Made by a program: the position numbers and the translations under genes
From: Demequina subtropica
GTDB lineage: Bacteria > Actinomycetota > Actinomycetes > Actinomycetales > Demequinaceae
DNA length: 64,000 bases
Assembly: GCF_000971235.1 (NCBI RefSeq)
Contig: NZ_BBMB01000004.1
Coordinates: 5,123-69,122 of the forward strand
Direction: 5' to 3'
In this document: piece after piece, positions 1 through 7,650 of the stretch
Position numbering within the stretch: the first letter of the stretch is position 1
Layout: every line of letters begins with the position of its first letter
The notes under the pieces: generated by a model
What the model was told of the DNA's origin: nothing
What the model saw: the letters and a program-made list of their open reading frames with translations, nothing else
The model's database searches: none

Positions 1-257
1 CCCCGCCCCCGTCCCCCGCCCCTTCCTCCGACAGCCACAACGGACCTTGTCCTGGTTTGCCGGCGTGTCGCCGCGCATCGTCCCCCCGGGACGGCGTGTC
101 GCCGCGAACTCCGTTCGCACTGTCGAGGGCGGGAGGAGAGTTCGCACAACCGTCGCAAAACGGACATCTTGCGTTCGCCTGCCCGTCACCGCGATGGTCA
201 CCTGCCGCTCCTAGCGTCGCGCCTGGGGAAGGTCCCCACCCCTGAAGGAGCCGCGCC
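1..257. other. Leader/intergenic region upstream of the alkaline phosphatase
   Basis: No gene is evident. A 15-bp direct repeat (CGGCGTGTCGCCGCG) occurs at 61-75 and 92-106. Three GTTCGC-type hexamers lie at 113, 140 and 173; they resemble half-sites of actinobacterial PHO boxes (GTTCACC-like), which would fit a phosphatase, but they are not in regular 11-nt phase, so this is a weak inference. Confidence 0.3.
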
Positions 258-1778
258 ATGCGCACTGCTGCAGTCATTGCCATCACCGCCCTCACCACCG
301 GCGCCGGAGTCGCCACCGCGGGCACCCTGCTCGCCTCATCGCAGACCACCAACCCCTGGTACCAGGGGGCCGATGCGTCGTACGACGCCGTCGCAGCGTC
401 GAAGGCCTCCAACGCGACGCCCAAGAACGTCATCCTCTTCGTCGGCGACGGCATGGGTGTCTCGACCGTCACCGCCGCGCGCATCCTCGAGGGCCAGCTG
501 GCCGGCGAGCCGGGCGAGGAGAACATGCTCAGCTTCGAGGAGTTCCCCAACGTCGCGCTCTCGAAGGTCTACAACGTCGACTCGCAGGTGCCGGACTCCG
601 CGGGCACCATGACGGCGATGATGACCGGCGTGAAGACCGACATCGGCGTCCTCGGCGTCGACGAGGACGTGGTCTACGGCGACTGCACCACCGTCTCGGG
701 CAACGAGCTCACCAGCTGGATGATGCTCGCCGAAGCCGCGGGCAAGTCCACCGGCGTGGTCTCCACCGCGCGCATCACGCACGCGACCCCGGGCGGCACG
801 TACGCGATCTCGCCGCATCGTGACTGGGAGGACGACGGCGACCTGCCGGCCGGCTGCGAGGACTACGAGTACGGCGACATCGCGTCGCAGCTGCTGTCCT
901 TCGACCGCTTCGGGGACGGCTTCGAGGTCGCGCTCGGCGGCGGGCGCCGCCACTTCCTCACGCAGGCCGAGGGCGGCAACCGTGAGGACGGTCGCGACCT
1001 CACCGCCGAGTGGACGGACAACGGCGACGGGTGGGCGTACGTCGACTCGGCCTCGGACCTCGAGTCGCTCGACCTCGACTCGACCGACCACCTGCTGGGG
1101 CTCTTCACCTCGAGCCACATGTCGTACGAGCACGACCGCGCCGCGGAGGCCAAGGACGAGCCTTCGCTCACCGAGATGACCGAGGTCGCCATCGGCCAGC
1201 TCGAGGACGACACGGACGGGTACGCGCTCATGATCGAGTCCGGCCGCATCGACCACGCGCACCACGAGGGCAACGCGTACCGCGCCCTCACCGAGACCAT
1301 CGAGTTCTCCAACGCCGTCGCGAAGGCCGTCGAGATGGTCGACCTGCGCGACACGATGATCGTGGTGACCGCCGACCACAGCCACGTCTTCACCATCGCG
1401 GGCTACCCCGAGCGTGGCAACGACATCCTCGGCACCGCGGGCGAGGACCTCGACGGCGTGCCCTACACGACGCTCTCCTACGCCAACGGCGGGGAGATCG
1501 CCTACGGCATCGTCGACGGCGAGGTGGTCCGGCTCGACCCGACCGACAACGACACCACCGCCCCCGACTACCGCCAGCAGGTCCTCATCAACACCGGCGA
1601 GGGCGGCGAGACCCACTCCGGCGAGGACGTGCCGATCTACTCGATCGGGGCTCGCGCGCAGCTGTTCGAGGGCGTCCAGGAGCAGAACTACATCGGCGTC
1701 TCGATCATCGAGTCGCTGGGCCTCGACAAGGTGAGGTCCAAGACGAAGGCCAAGATCGGCTGGCCCCACCGCCGCTGA
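258..1778 (+). CDS. Alkaline phosphatase, secreted
   Basis: A 506-residue enzyme of the alkaline phosphatase superfamily that hydrolyses phosphate monoesters outside the membrane. The N-terminus (about residues 1-28) is a hydrophobic signal peptide. The metal-binding GDGMG motif lies near residue 64 and the nucleophile motif Asp-Ser-Ala near 113-115 (Ser114). Further metal-ligand motifs are ESGRIDHAHHEG, TADHSH and the C-terminal GGETHSGED, all in the family order. Length matches PhoA-type enzymes (about 450-520). The start is the ATG preceded by GAAGGAG. It stands alone, followed by a strong hairpin, so it is probably monocistronic; phosphate control is likely from the family but not proven by the sequence. 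Confidence 0.93.
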   Translation: MRTAAVIAITALTTGAGVATAGTLLASSQTTNPWYQGADASYDAVAASKASNATPKNVILFVGDGMGVSTVTAARILEGQLAGEPGEENMLSFEEFPNVALSKVYNVDSQVPDSAGTMTAMMTGVKTDIGVLGVDEDVVYGDCTTVSGNELTSWMMLAEAAGKSTGVVSTARITHATPGGTYAISPHRDWEDDGDLPAGCEDYEYGDIASQLLSFDRFGDGFEVALGGGRRHFLTQAEGGNREDGRDLTAEWTDNGDGWAYVDSASDLESLDLDSTDHLLGLFTSSHMSYEHDRAAEAKDEPSLTEMTEVAIGQLEDDTDGYALMIESGRIDHAHHEGNAYRALTETIEFSNAVAKAVEMVDLRDTMIVVTADHSHVFTIAGYPERGNDILGTAGEDLDGVPYTTLSYANGGEIAYGIVDGEVVRLDPTDNDTTAPDYRQQVLINTGEGGETHSGEDVPIYSIGARAQLFEGVQEQNYIGVSIIESLGLDKVRSKTKAKIGWPHRR

Positions 1779-1785
1779 TCCGCGC

Positions 1786-1821
1786 GCGATGCCTCCCGCT
1801 CCTCGGGGTGGGAGGCATCGC
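1786..1821 (+). terminator. Stem-loop terminator after the alkaline phosphatase
   Basis: A perfect 12-bp stem (1786-1797 with 1810-1821) with a 12-nt loop begins 8 bases after the stop codon. There is no U-tract, as is usual for terminators in GC-rich actinobacteria. Confidence 0.7.
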
Positions 1822-1968
1822 CGCGTCCGGACGCGGTCCGCGACGCACCGGACGTGTTCGCTCACAGCGAAAACCGGTGGCGGGTGCATCCAAGCACGGC
1901 CCTTCCCCGGAAGTACCGGACAGAGGCGAGCCGCACCCCGGCGGCCGCCCGGATGGAAGGAGATGGAC

Positions 1969-2781
1969 ATGCGCACCTCGATCCTCGCCGGCATCGCCGC
2001 CGGCACCCTGCTCGCAGCGGGTACCGCTGCTCCGGCGCTCGCGGTCGACGACGGGAAGGCCGAGCTCTCGGTCCTCCACGGCGTCCCGGACCTCACCGTC
2101 GACGTCTACGTGGACGGCGCCCTCACGCTCGACGACTTCGCGCCGGGCGACCTCGCCGGGCCGCTGGAGCTCGACCCCGGCACGTACTCCGTCGCGATCA
2201 CCGCCGCTGACGCGGCCGACGACTCGGACCCCGTGCTCGGGCCCGTCGACCTTCCCCTCGAGGAGGGCATGAGCTACACCGCCGTGGCCCACCTGGACGA
2301 GGCCGGCGACCCGACGGCGTCGCTCTTCACCAACGACCTCACCGCGCCCGCCTCGGGAGAGGGCCGGCTGACCGTGCGCCACGTGGCCGCCGCCCCCGCG
2401 GTCGACGTGTGGGCCGACGGCGACGTGGTCTTCGAGAGCCTCGCCAACCCCGACGAGGTCATGGCCGACCTCCCGGTCGGGACCTACGAGGCCGCCGTCT
2501 CCCTCGCGGGCGAGACCGACCCGGTGCTCGGGCCCACGGACGTGGCCATCGAGGAGGCGGTCAACACCATCGTCTACGCGTGGGGCTCGGCCGAAGGCGG
2601 CAGCCTCGCCGTCGCGGCGCAGACCGTCGCGACTCACGCGGACATGCCCGGTGCGGTGAGCGCCGGGACCCAGGGACTCGCCGCGGACGATGCGGGGATC
2701 CCCGCGGGCGTCGTGGTGGTCGCCGGGCTGGTGCTGATCGCGGGCGCGCTCACCACCCGGGCCGTGCTGGTCCGGCGCTAA
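1969..2781 (+). CDS. DUF4397 domain surface protein with C-terminal membrane anchor
   Basis: A 270-residue exported protein. It has a signal peptide (about 1-24, ending ALA-V), two DUF4397 repeats (about 28-120 and 125-215, each starting with a pattern like L-x-V-x-H-x-V/A-x(2)-P-x-V-D-V-x-x-D-G), and a C-terminal hydrophobic helix ending in RR. The tail looks like a cell-wall sorting signal, but no LPXTG is visible before the helix. The ATG at 1969 is chosen because GAAGGAG lies 7 bases upstream; an ATG at 1963 is possible. It is followed by a sortase and an ECF sigma/anti-sigma pair, an arrangement that suggests it is the sortase client (inference). Its biochemical role is unknown. Confidence 0.85.
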   Translation: MRTSILAGIAAGTLLAAGTAAPALAVDDGKAELSVLHGVPDLTVDVYVDGALTLDDFAPGDLAGPLELDPGTYSVAITAADAADDSDPVLGPVDLPLEEGMSYTAVAHLDEAGDPTASLFTNDLTAPASGEGRLTVRHVAAAPAVDVWADGDVVFESLANPDEVMADLPVGTYEAAVSLAGETDPVLGPTDVAIEEAVNTIVYAWGSAEGGSLAVAAQTVATHADMPGAVSAGTQGLAADDAGIPAGVVVVAGLVLIAGALTTRAVLVRR

Positions 2782-2792
2782 CGTCCACTCCC

Positions 2793-2828
2793 GGAGCGGG
2801 GCGCGTCTCCCCCCTCGCGCCCCGCTCC
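2793..2828 (+). terminator. Strong hairpin between the DUF4397 gene and the sortase
   Basis: A perfect 13-bp GC stem (2793-2805 with 2816-2828) with a 10-nt pyrimidine loop. It lies between the DUF4397 stop and the sortase ribosome-binding site, so it may terminate or attenuate transcription between the two genes. Confidence 0.65.
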
Positions 2829-2853
2829 GACCTCGACCGTGAGGAGGCTCGCC

Positions 2854-3528
2854 ATGCGAACGGGACGCGTTCCCAGCATCGGGACCGCGGCGGTGCTCGC
2901 CGCCCTGCTCGCCGCGTGCGCGCCGGCCGAGGGCCGGTCCGCGCTGTCGACGGTGCCGGACACGTCCGCCGCCCCGTCGCCCGAGACGATCGCGGCCGTG
3001 ACCGCGCCCACGATCGTCGGGCCGGTGCCGGTGCAGCGGGCCGATGCCGCCGCCATCGCCCAGGGTCCCGCGCCCGAGCGGCTGGTGGTCGACAGGCTCG
3101 GCATCGACATGCCGGTGATCGGCGTCGGTCTCGACGCGGACGGCGGCATGGAGCTGCCGGACAGCGCCGAGACGGCCGGATGGTTCCGCGCGGCGGGAAA
3201 CCCCGGCGGCGGACCGCGAGGAGACGGGAACGCCGTGCTCGCGGCACACGTGGACGACGGCGTGGTCGGGCTGGGTCCGTTCGCCGCCCTGCGCGACGCG
3301 CGTCCCGGCGACCGCGTCCGGGTGGACCTCGACGACGGCCGGACGGTCGCGTACCTGGTCGACCGCGTCGAGCAGACATCCAAGCGCGAGGTCGACCTCT
3401 CGGTGGCATTCGGGGCCGCCGAGAGGGCCCTCGTGCTGGTCACCTGTGGTGGACGGTGGGATGCCGACGTGCGACATTACGAGGACAACGTCCTCGTCTG
3501 GGCCTACCCCGAGGGCGCACTGCGGTGA
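2854..3528 (+). CDS. Sortase, class F-like, predicted lipoprotein
   Basis: A 224-residue transpeptidase-family protein that would attach surface proteins to peptidoglycan. The catalytic pair is visible: His near residue 132 (AAHVDDG) and Cys near 198 in the L-V-T-C-G-G motif, with an Arg two residues later (GGRWD). The N-terminus is a signal peptide ending in a lipobox (LAAC, Cys22), so it appears to be lipid-anchored rather than held by a transmembrane helix. The ATG at 2854 follows GAGGAG by 7 bases; a GTG at 2839 is less likely because it overlaps that site. Its stop overlaps the sigma-factor start (GTGA). Confidence 0.85.
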   Translation: MRTGRVPSIGTAAVLAALLAACAPAEGRSALSTVPDTSAAPSPETIAAVTAPTIVGPVPVQRADAAAIAQGPAPERLVVDRLGIDMPVIGVGLDADGGMELPDSAETAGWFRAAGNPGGGPRGDGNAVLAAHVDDGVVGLGPFAALRDARPGDRVRVDLDDGRTVAYLVDRVEQTSKREVDLSVAFGAAERALVLVTCGGRWDADVRHYEDNVLVWAYPEGALR

Positions 3529-4115
3529 ACGTGAGGGCGGCGATGGTGGCGGAGGCGGCGGAGCCTGACGGTGCCGTCGGCGATCGTGCGCTCGACCACG
3601 AGTTCGCCGCGGGAGCCGAGGGCTCGCTCGAGAGGCTGTACCGCGAGTCGTCGTCGCTCGTCTTCACGCTGGCTCTGCGTGCGCTCGGCGACCGCGCCGA
3701 GGCGGAGGACGTCACGCAGCAGATCTACGTCGCGGCGTGGCGGTCGCGGGAGGGCTTCGACCCGGACCGAGGCTCGGCGCGCGGCTGGGTGGTCGGCATC
3801 GCCCGTCGTGTGATCGCCGACGCGCTGGCGTCCCGCACGCGGGACCGGCGCCGCCTCGACGCGGCGCGGCAGGCCGTCGAGGAGCCCACGGCGGACCCGC
3901 TCGCGCACGAGGCCGACCGCATCGTCGTGCGGGGCGAGGTCGAGAACCTCGGCCCGCCCCGCTCGACCATCGTGAAGCTCGCGTTCTTCGAGGGACGCAC
4001 CCATGAACAGATCGCGACCGAGCTGCGGATGCCGCTCGGAACGGTCAAGAGTCACCTGAGGCGTTCCCTGGTGGCGTTGCGACGAGGATTGGAGGCCGCC
4101 GATGCGTCACTGTGA
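3525..4115 (+). CDS. ECF-type RNA polymerase sigma factor
   Basis: A 196-residue sigma factor with region 2 (about residues 30-95; pattern AEDVTQQIYVAAWR) and region 4 (about 135-190; EGRTHEQIATELRMPLGTVKSHLRR helix-turn-helix). The GTG at 3525 overlaps the sortase stop by 4 bases, and the 3' end overlaps the anti-sigma gene by 14 bases, indicating translational coupling. It probably directs transcription of its own cluster in response to an envelope signal (inference from context). Alternative starts at 3531, 3543 or 3546 would remove only a few residues. Confidence 0.9.
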   Translation: MNVRAAMVAEAAEPDGAVGDRALDHEFAAGAEGSLERLYRESSSLVFTLALRALGDRAEAEDVTQQIYVAAWRSREGFDPDRGSARGWVVGIARRVIADALASRTRDRRRLDAARQAVEEPTADPLAHEADRIVVRGEVENLGPPRSTIVKLAFFEGRTHEQIATELRMPLGTVKSHLRRSLVALRRGLEAADASL

Positions 4116-4815
4116 CGATGCGACCTTGGCCGCGCTCGCGCTGGGCGACCCGGTCGACGCCGCCGATGCGGCACACGCCGAGGTGTGCGAGGCCTGCGCG
4201 CACGAGGTCGACGCGCTCCGAGCCCTCCAGGCGACGCTCGTGGACGCGGGCGCGTCGTCGCCCCTCGTCGCGCCGCCGGATGCGCTGTGGTCCGCGATCG
4301 AGACCGAGGTCGCCGGCGATCAGGGTGGGGATCTGGAGGTCGCGGACCTCGGGGAGCGGCGGCGCGCCTCCATGACGCGCCGGACGGCCCGCCCGTGGAT
4401 GATCGGGGCGGCCGCCGCGGCCGGGATCCTGGTGGGCGCCGTGGGGGTCTCGCTGTTCACCCGCGACGCCGACCCGGGCGAGGAGCTGGTGGCCGAGGCC
4501 GCACTCGCGGACCTCGCGACGGAGGCGCCTGCGGGCACCGCGCGCGTGGAGCAGCGCGACGACGGCACCGAGGTGCTGGTGGTCGACACGACCTACGTCG
4601 CGACGTCGGCGGGCTCACTCGAGGTGTGGCTCATCGACCCCGATGTGGTCGGGATGGTGTCGGTCGGCTTCCTCACGGGCGACCACGGGGAGTTCGAGAT
4701 CCCGCCGGGCTACGACGTCGCGAGCTTCCCCATCGTCGACATCTCGATCGAGCCGGCCGACGGCGACCCGACGCACTCGGGCGACTCGATCACGCGCGGC
4801 GTCCTCGAGAGCTGA
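4102..4815 (+). CDS. Anti-sigma factor, zinc-type with RskA-like C-terminal domain
   Basis: A 237-residue membrane anti-sigma factor, the likely partner of the sigma factor it overlaps. The N-terminal cytoplasmic part has a zinc-finger pattern H-x3-C-x2-C (HAEVCEAC, about residues 27-34). One transmembrane helix lies near residues 95-115. The extracytoplasmic half matches the anti-sigma-K (RskA) domain, with motifs such as SLEVWLIDPD and FEIPPGYD and a conserved IVDISIEP stretch. It would hold the sigma factor inactive at the membrane until proteolysed. Confidence 0.88.
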   Translation: MRHCDDATLAALALGDPVDAADAAHAEVCEACAHEVDALRALQATLVDAGASSPLVAPPDALWSAIETEVAGDQGGDLEVADLGERRRASMTRRTARPWMIGAAAAAGILVGAVGVSLFTRDADPGEELVAEAALADLATEAPAGTARVEQRDDGTEVLVVDTTYVATSAGSLEVWLIDPDVVGMVSVGFLTGDHGEFEIPPGYDVASFPIVDISIEPADGDPTHSGDSITRGVLES

Positions 4816-4848
4816 CGGCCGGGTGCGAAGGTCCGGCGCGCATCGTCC

Positions 4849-5514
4849 CTACGGACGCTGGGAGAACCGCTCGAGCAGCTCGCCCTCGCCCGCGACCACC
4901 AGCAGGTCCTCGGGCCCCACGACGGTGTCGGGGCGGGCGTACTCGAACTCCTCGCCCGCGCGCTTCACGCCGATGACGTGGACGCCGTACGAGCCCTGCA
5001 GGTCCAGCTTCTCGAGCGTGAAGTGGTGGGTCTCCTTGGGGGCGGACATCTTCACGATGGTGAAGCCGTCCTCGATCTCGATGTAGTCGAGCATGTTGCC
5101 GCCCACCGAGTGGGCGATGCGCGCGCCGGCCTCGGCCTCGGGCAGCACCACGTGGTGCGCGCCGATGCGCTCCAGGATGCGCTTGTGCTCGACCGAGGTC
5201 GCCTTCGCCCAGATCTCCTTGACGCCGATGTCGACCAGGTTGCCCGTGATGAGCACCGAGGCCTCGAGCGACGTGCCGACGCCCACGACTGCGGCGGAGA
5301 AGTCCTGCGCGCCGATCTGCTCCATCGCGCGCGGGTCGGTCCCGTCCGCCTCGACGCAGGGGATCCGCTTGGACCAGCGCTCGACCACGGCGGGATCGCG
5401 CTCGACGCCGAGGACCTCGACGTCCATGTTGTCGAGCGTGTCCGCGATCGCGGAGCCGAAGCGGCCCAGGCCGAAGACGATGACGCCGGCCGCGGTCGAG
5501 TCGTTGCTAGCCAA
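4849..5514 (-). CDS. Potassium-uptake regulatory subunit (TrkA/KtrA family, RCK domain)
   Basis: A 221-residue cytoplasmic gating subunit. The N-terminal Rossmann fold begins VIVFGLGRFGSAIA (G-x-G-x-x-G, about residues 11-22) followed by an acidic residue at the end of strand 2, as in RCK_N/TrkA-N domains that bind nucleotides. The C-terminal half (about 140-221) fits RCK_C. The start is a TTG at 5514, eight bases inside the end of the trkH-like gene, with an AGAAAGG site upstream; no ATG fits better. It forms a two-gene operon with the channel subunit. Confidence 0.88.
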   Translation of the reverse strand: MASNDSTAAGVIVFGLGRFGSAIADTLDNMDVEVLGVERDPAVVERWSKRIPCVEADGTDPRAMEQIGAQDFSAAVVGVGTSLEASVLITGNLVDIGVKEIWAKATSVEHKRILERIGAHHVVLPEAEAGARIAHSVGGNMLDYIEIEDGFTIVKMSAPKETHHFTLEKLDLQGSYGVHVIGVKRAGEEFEYARPDTVVGPEDLLVVAGEGELLERFSQRP

Positions 5515-6880
5515 TGATCGGCCTTTCTGACGGGTAGCGGATCACGCGCCGCTGCCGGTTGAGCATGAGCGCCGAGGCGAGCGTGAGCGAGCCCACGCGT
5601 CCCAGGTACATCGTGATGATCAAGGTCATCTTCGCATCGCTGTCGATCGAGCCGGTGATGCCGGTCGAGAGGCCGCACGTCGCGTAGGCGGAGACCACCT
5701 CGTACAGCGCGCGGTCGAGCGCGATGTCGGTCTGCCACATGAAGATCCCGGTGGTGACGATGACGACCATGAGGCCCATGAGCGTGATGGACACCGCGAC
5801 GCGCAGCACCTCGGTGCCGATGCGCTTGCCGAACGCCTCGATGTCGCGGCGACCGCGCGCCTCGGCCCACGCCGCGAGCACCAGCACCGCGAGCGTGGTG
5901 ACGCGGATGCCGCCCGCGGTCGAGCCCGAGCCGCCGCCGACGAACATGAGGACGTCCTCGAGCAGCCACGTCTGCTCGCGCGCGAGGCCGATGTCGAAGG
6001 ACGCGAAGCCGCCCGAGCGTTGGTTGATCGACTGGAAGAAGATGTTGCCGATGGTCTTGCCCGACGAGTGGTCGCCGAGCGTGTCGGGGTTGGTCCACTC
6101 GAACACCGCGAGGAACGAGGCCGAGATGAAGGCGAGCGCCGTCACCGTGACGAGCGTGAGCTTGGTGTGGAGCGACCAGCGTCGCGGGGTGCGCCACTGG
6201 CGGATGAGGTTGAGGTAGACGGGGTAGCCGAGCCCGCCGATGAACACGCCGAGGCCGATAGGGACCAGCATCCACAGGTCGCCCGCGTACGGGTAGAGGC
6301 CCAGGGGGTCGGGCGTGAAGCCCGCGTTGTTGAACGCGGAGACGCCGTAGAACAGCGAGTAGCCGAGCGACTTGGGCCAGCCGTAGTCGAGCGTGAGGAA
6401 GCGCGGGATGAGGATCGCGGCGATCACCAGCTCGACCGTGGTCGAGACGATGATGACCGTGCGCAGCAGCGACGCGAGGTCGCCCAGGCCCGAGGCGCGG
6501 GACTCGCCGGCCGCGAGGATGCGCTGCGTGAGGCCCAGTCGACGCGACACGGCGAGGCCGGCCAGCGAGGCGAGGGTCATGATCCCGAGGCCGCCGGCCT
6601 TGATCCCGAGGCCGATGATCGCGAGGCCGACGGGCGACCAGAACGTGCCCGTGTCCACCGTGGTGAGGCCCGTGACGCACACGGCCGAGGTGGCCGTGAA
6701 GAGCGCGTCGATGAACGGGGCGCGGTGCCCGTCGGTGGTGGCCCACGGCAGCGACAGCAGCCCCGTGAAGATGAGGATGGTGAGCGCGAAGGCGCCGAGG
6801 GTGAGGCGGGCCGGCGACTCGAGCGCGACGCGGTCGACCCATTCGCCGAACGCATTGCGCGCCTCGCGCAGGCTTGCCAT
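5507..6880 (-). CDS. Potassium-uptake channel subunit (TrkH/KtrB family)
   Basis: A 457-residue integral membrane transporter for K+ with about eight to ten hydrophobic segments. The four degenerate filter loops can be seen, for example SAVCVTGLTTVDTG, SAFNNAGFTPDP, GGGSGSTAGGIRVTT and SAYATCGLSTGITG, each centred on a conserved Gly. The ATG at 6880 is preferred because GAGGAG lies 6-10 bases upstream; a start at 6967 would add 29 charged residues. It is co-transcribed with the regulatory subunit and divergent from the helix-turn-helix gene. Confidence 0.9.
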   Translation of the reverse strand: MASLREARNAFGEWVDRVALESPARLTLGAFALTILIFTGLLSLPWATTDGHRAPFIDALFTATSAVCVTGLTTVDTGTFWSPVGLAIIGLGIKAGGLGIMTLASLAGLAVSRRLGLTQRILAAGESRASGLGDLASLLRTVIIVSTTVELVIAAILIPRFLTLDYGWPKSLGYSLFYGVSAFNNAGFTPDPLGLYPYAGDLWMLVPIGLGVFIGGLGYPVYLNLIRQWRTPRRWSLHTKLTLVTVTALAFISASFLAVFEWTNPDTLGDHSSGKTIGNIFFQSINQRSGGFASFDIGLAREQTWLLEDVLMFVGGGSGSTAGGIRVTTLAVLVLAAWAEARGRRDIEAFGKRIGTEVLRVAVSITLMGLMVVIVTTGIFMWQTDIALDRALYEVVSAYATCGLSTGITGSIDSDAKMTLIITMYLGRVGSLTLASALMLNRQRRVIRYPSERPIIG

Positions 6881-6969
6881 CGGTCTCCTCACCTCGGGGC
6901 GCGTCCGCCCTGCTTGCGGCCCCGCGCGTGAGCCTAGCCCCACCCCCATCATCGGCGCGTCTCCCACAC

Positions 6970-6998
6970 TTCACAACTGTCACATCAGCCCCTACAGT
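6970..6998 (+). promoter_or_regulatory. Promoter of the small HTH gene
   Basis: TTCACA (6970-6975), a 17-bp spacer and TACAGT (6993-6998) form a good housekeeping-type promoter. Transcription would start near 7005, about 50 bases before the ATG. Confidence 0.6.
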
Positions 6999-7053
6999 TA
7001 TGAGTGCGTCCGGCCGATAGATGCGCTGGATGCTTCGAGAGGGACGAGACGAC

Positions 7054-7287
7054 ATGGCTGAGAATTCGCGCACCACCTTCCTCACCGTTGCGGAGGTCGC
7101 GGAGATGGTCCGGGTCTCGCGCATGACGGTGTACCGGTGGATCCACAACGGCGAGCTGCCCGCGGTGCGCTTCGGACGCTCCTTCCGCGTCCCGCAGCAG
7201 GCGGTCGAGCAGTTCATGGAGCAGGCCGCGCTCGCGGGAGGGTACCTCACCGAAGATGACGGCAGGGCTACCGGCACGGTAGGCTAG
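7054..7287 (+). CDS. Small helix-turn-helix DNA-binding protein (excisionase/MerR-like)
   Basis: A 77-residue protein that is almost entirely one winged-helix DNA-binding domain: TVAEVAEMVRVSRMTVYRWI (about residues 11-30), then a hairpin GELPAVRFGRSFRVP. This is the excisionase-family/BldC-like fold. It sits just upstream of bS22, an arrangement seen in many actinobacteria, so it is more likely a core regulator than a phage excisionase; no integrase is nearby. The ATG at 7054 follows GAGAGGG; an upstream ATG at 7021 lacks a site. Its regulon cannot be told from the sequence. Confidence 0.82.
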   Translation: MAENSRTTFLTVAEVAEMVRVSRMTVYRWIHNGELPAVRFGRSFRVPQQAVEQFMEQAALAGGYLTEDDGRATGTVG

Positions 7288-7300
7288 GGGATCGTCTGTC

Positions 7301-7354
7301 GCGTCCAGCGCGGCCTGGACGCCGGCGTGCGTGAGCACGCTCCGCACGTTTTTT
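7301..7354 (+). promoter_or_regulatory. Attenuator-like leader of bS22: hairpin, overlapping stems and a T6 tract
   Basis: An 8-bp perfect stem (7301-7308 with 7315-7322) is followed by two mutually exclusive stems: GCGTGC/GCACGC (7325-7330 with 7335-7340) and CGTGCG/CGCACG (7326-7331 with 7343-7348). The second is followed directly by six T residues (7349-7354), a textbook intrinsic terminator that is very unusual in such GC-rich DNA. It lies only 20 bases before the bS22 start, leaving no room for a promoter after it. Confidence 0.55.
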
Positions 7355-7373
7355 ATCGAATGAGGTAGGTCCC

Positions 7374-7472
7374 GTGGGTTCCATCATCAAGAAGCGCCGC
7401 AAGCGTATGTCGAAGAAGAAGCACCGCAAGCTGCTTCGCAAGACGCGCCACCAGCGCCGCAACAAGAAGTAA
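7374..7472 (+). CDS. Small ribosomal subunit protein bS22 (AURKAIP1/COX24-like)
   Basis: A 32-residue, extremely basic protein read GTG to TAA. It begins [12 protein letters not shown] and continues with Lys/Arg-rich [11 protein letters not shown] and RHQRRNKK. This matches the bS22 protein of mycobacterial 30S subunits and the AURKAIP1/COX24 domain family, which is about 32-33 residues in actinobacteria. GAGGTAG lies 5-11 bases before the GTG. It is easily missed because of its size. It follows the HTH gene and is preceded by an attenuator-like leader and followed by a strong terminator. Confidence 0.9.
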   Translation: MGSIIKKRRKRMSKKKHRKLLRKTRHQRRNKK

Positions 7473-7488
7473 GCGCACCGCGCTTCGC

Positions 7489-7520
7489 ACGCCCGTCCCG
7501 CCACCCGGCGGGGCGGGCGT
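7489..7520 (+). terminator. Intrinsic terminator after bS22
   Basis: A 14-bp stem (7489-7502 with 7507-7520, one G-T wobble) with a 4-nt loop, followed by TCTGCTGT. It starts 17 bases after the bS22 stop codon. Confidence 0.8.
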
Positions 7521-7541
7521 TCTGCTGTCCCGACCCATCCA

Positions 7542-7594
7542 CGGAAGTGGTAGCTCAGTGTCGGCTTCCGGACATCGCCACCTCGCAGTGGTTG
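7542..7594 (+). repeat. Copy A of a ~55-bp dispersed repeat
   Basis: Starts CGGAAGTGGTAG and ends CTCGCAGTGGT, with TCGG and TTCCG in the middle. The same ends and middle blocks recur at 15662-15713 and, inverted, at 8584-8636 and 15771-15824. Copy A and the inverted copy at 8584 bracket the Cys-rich gene. Confidence 0.65.
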
Positions 7595-7650
7595 CTGGTT
7601 GTCGTGCTGAAGCCCGCGTGCACATCGGAGGCGAGGTCCGCGGAACGCGA

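Noticed and set aside
7054-7287. Phage excisionase
   Set aside because: The HTH type fits, but no integrase, attachment site or other phage gene is nearby, and the position before bS22 is usual for chromosomal regulators.
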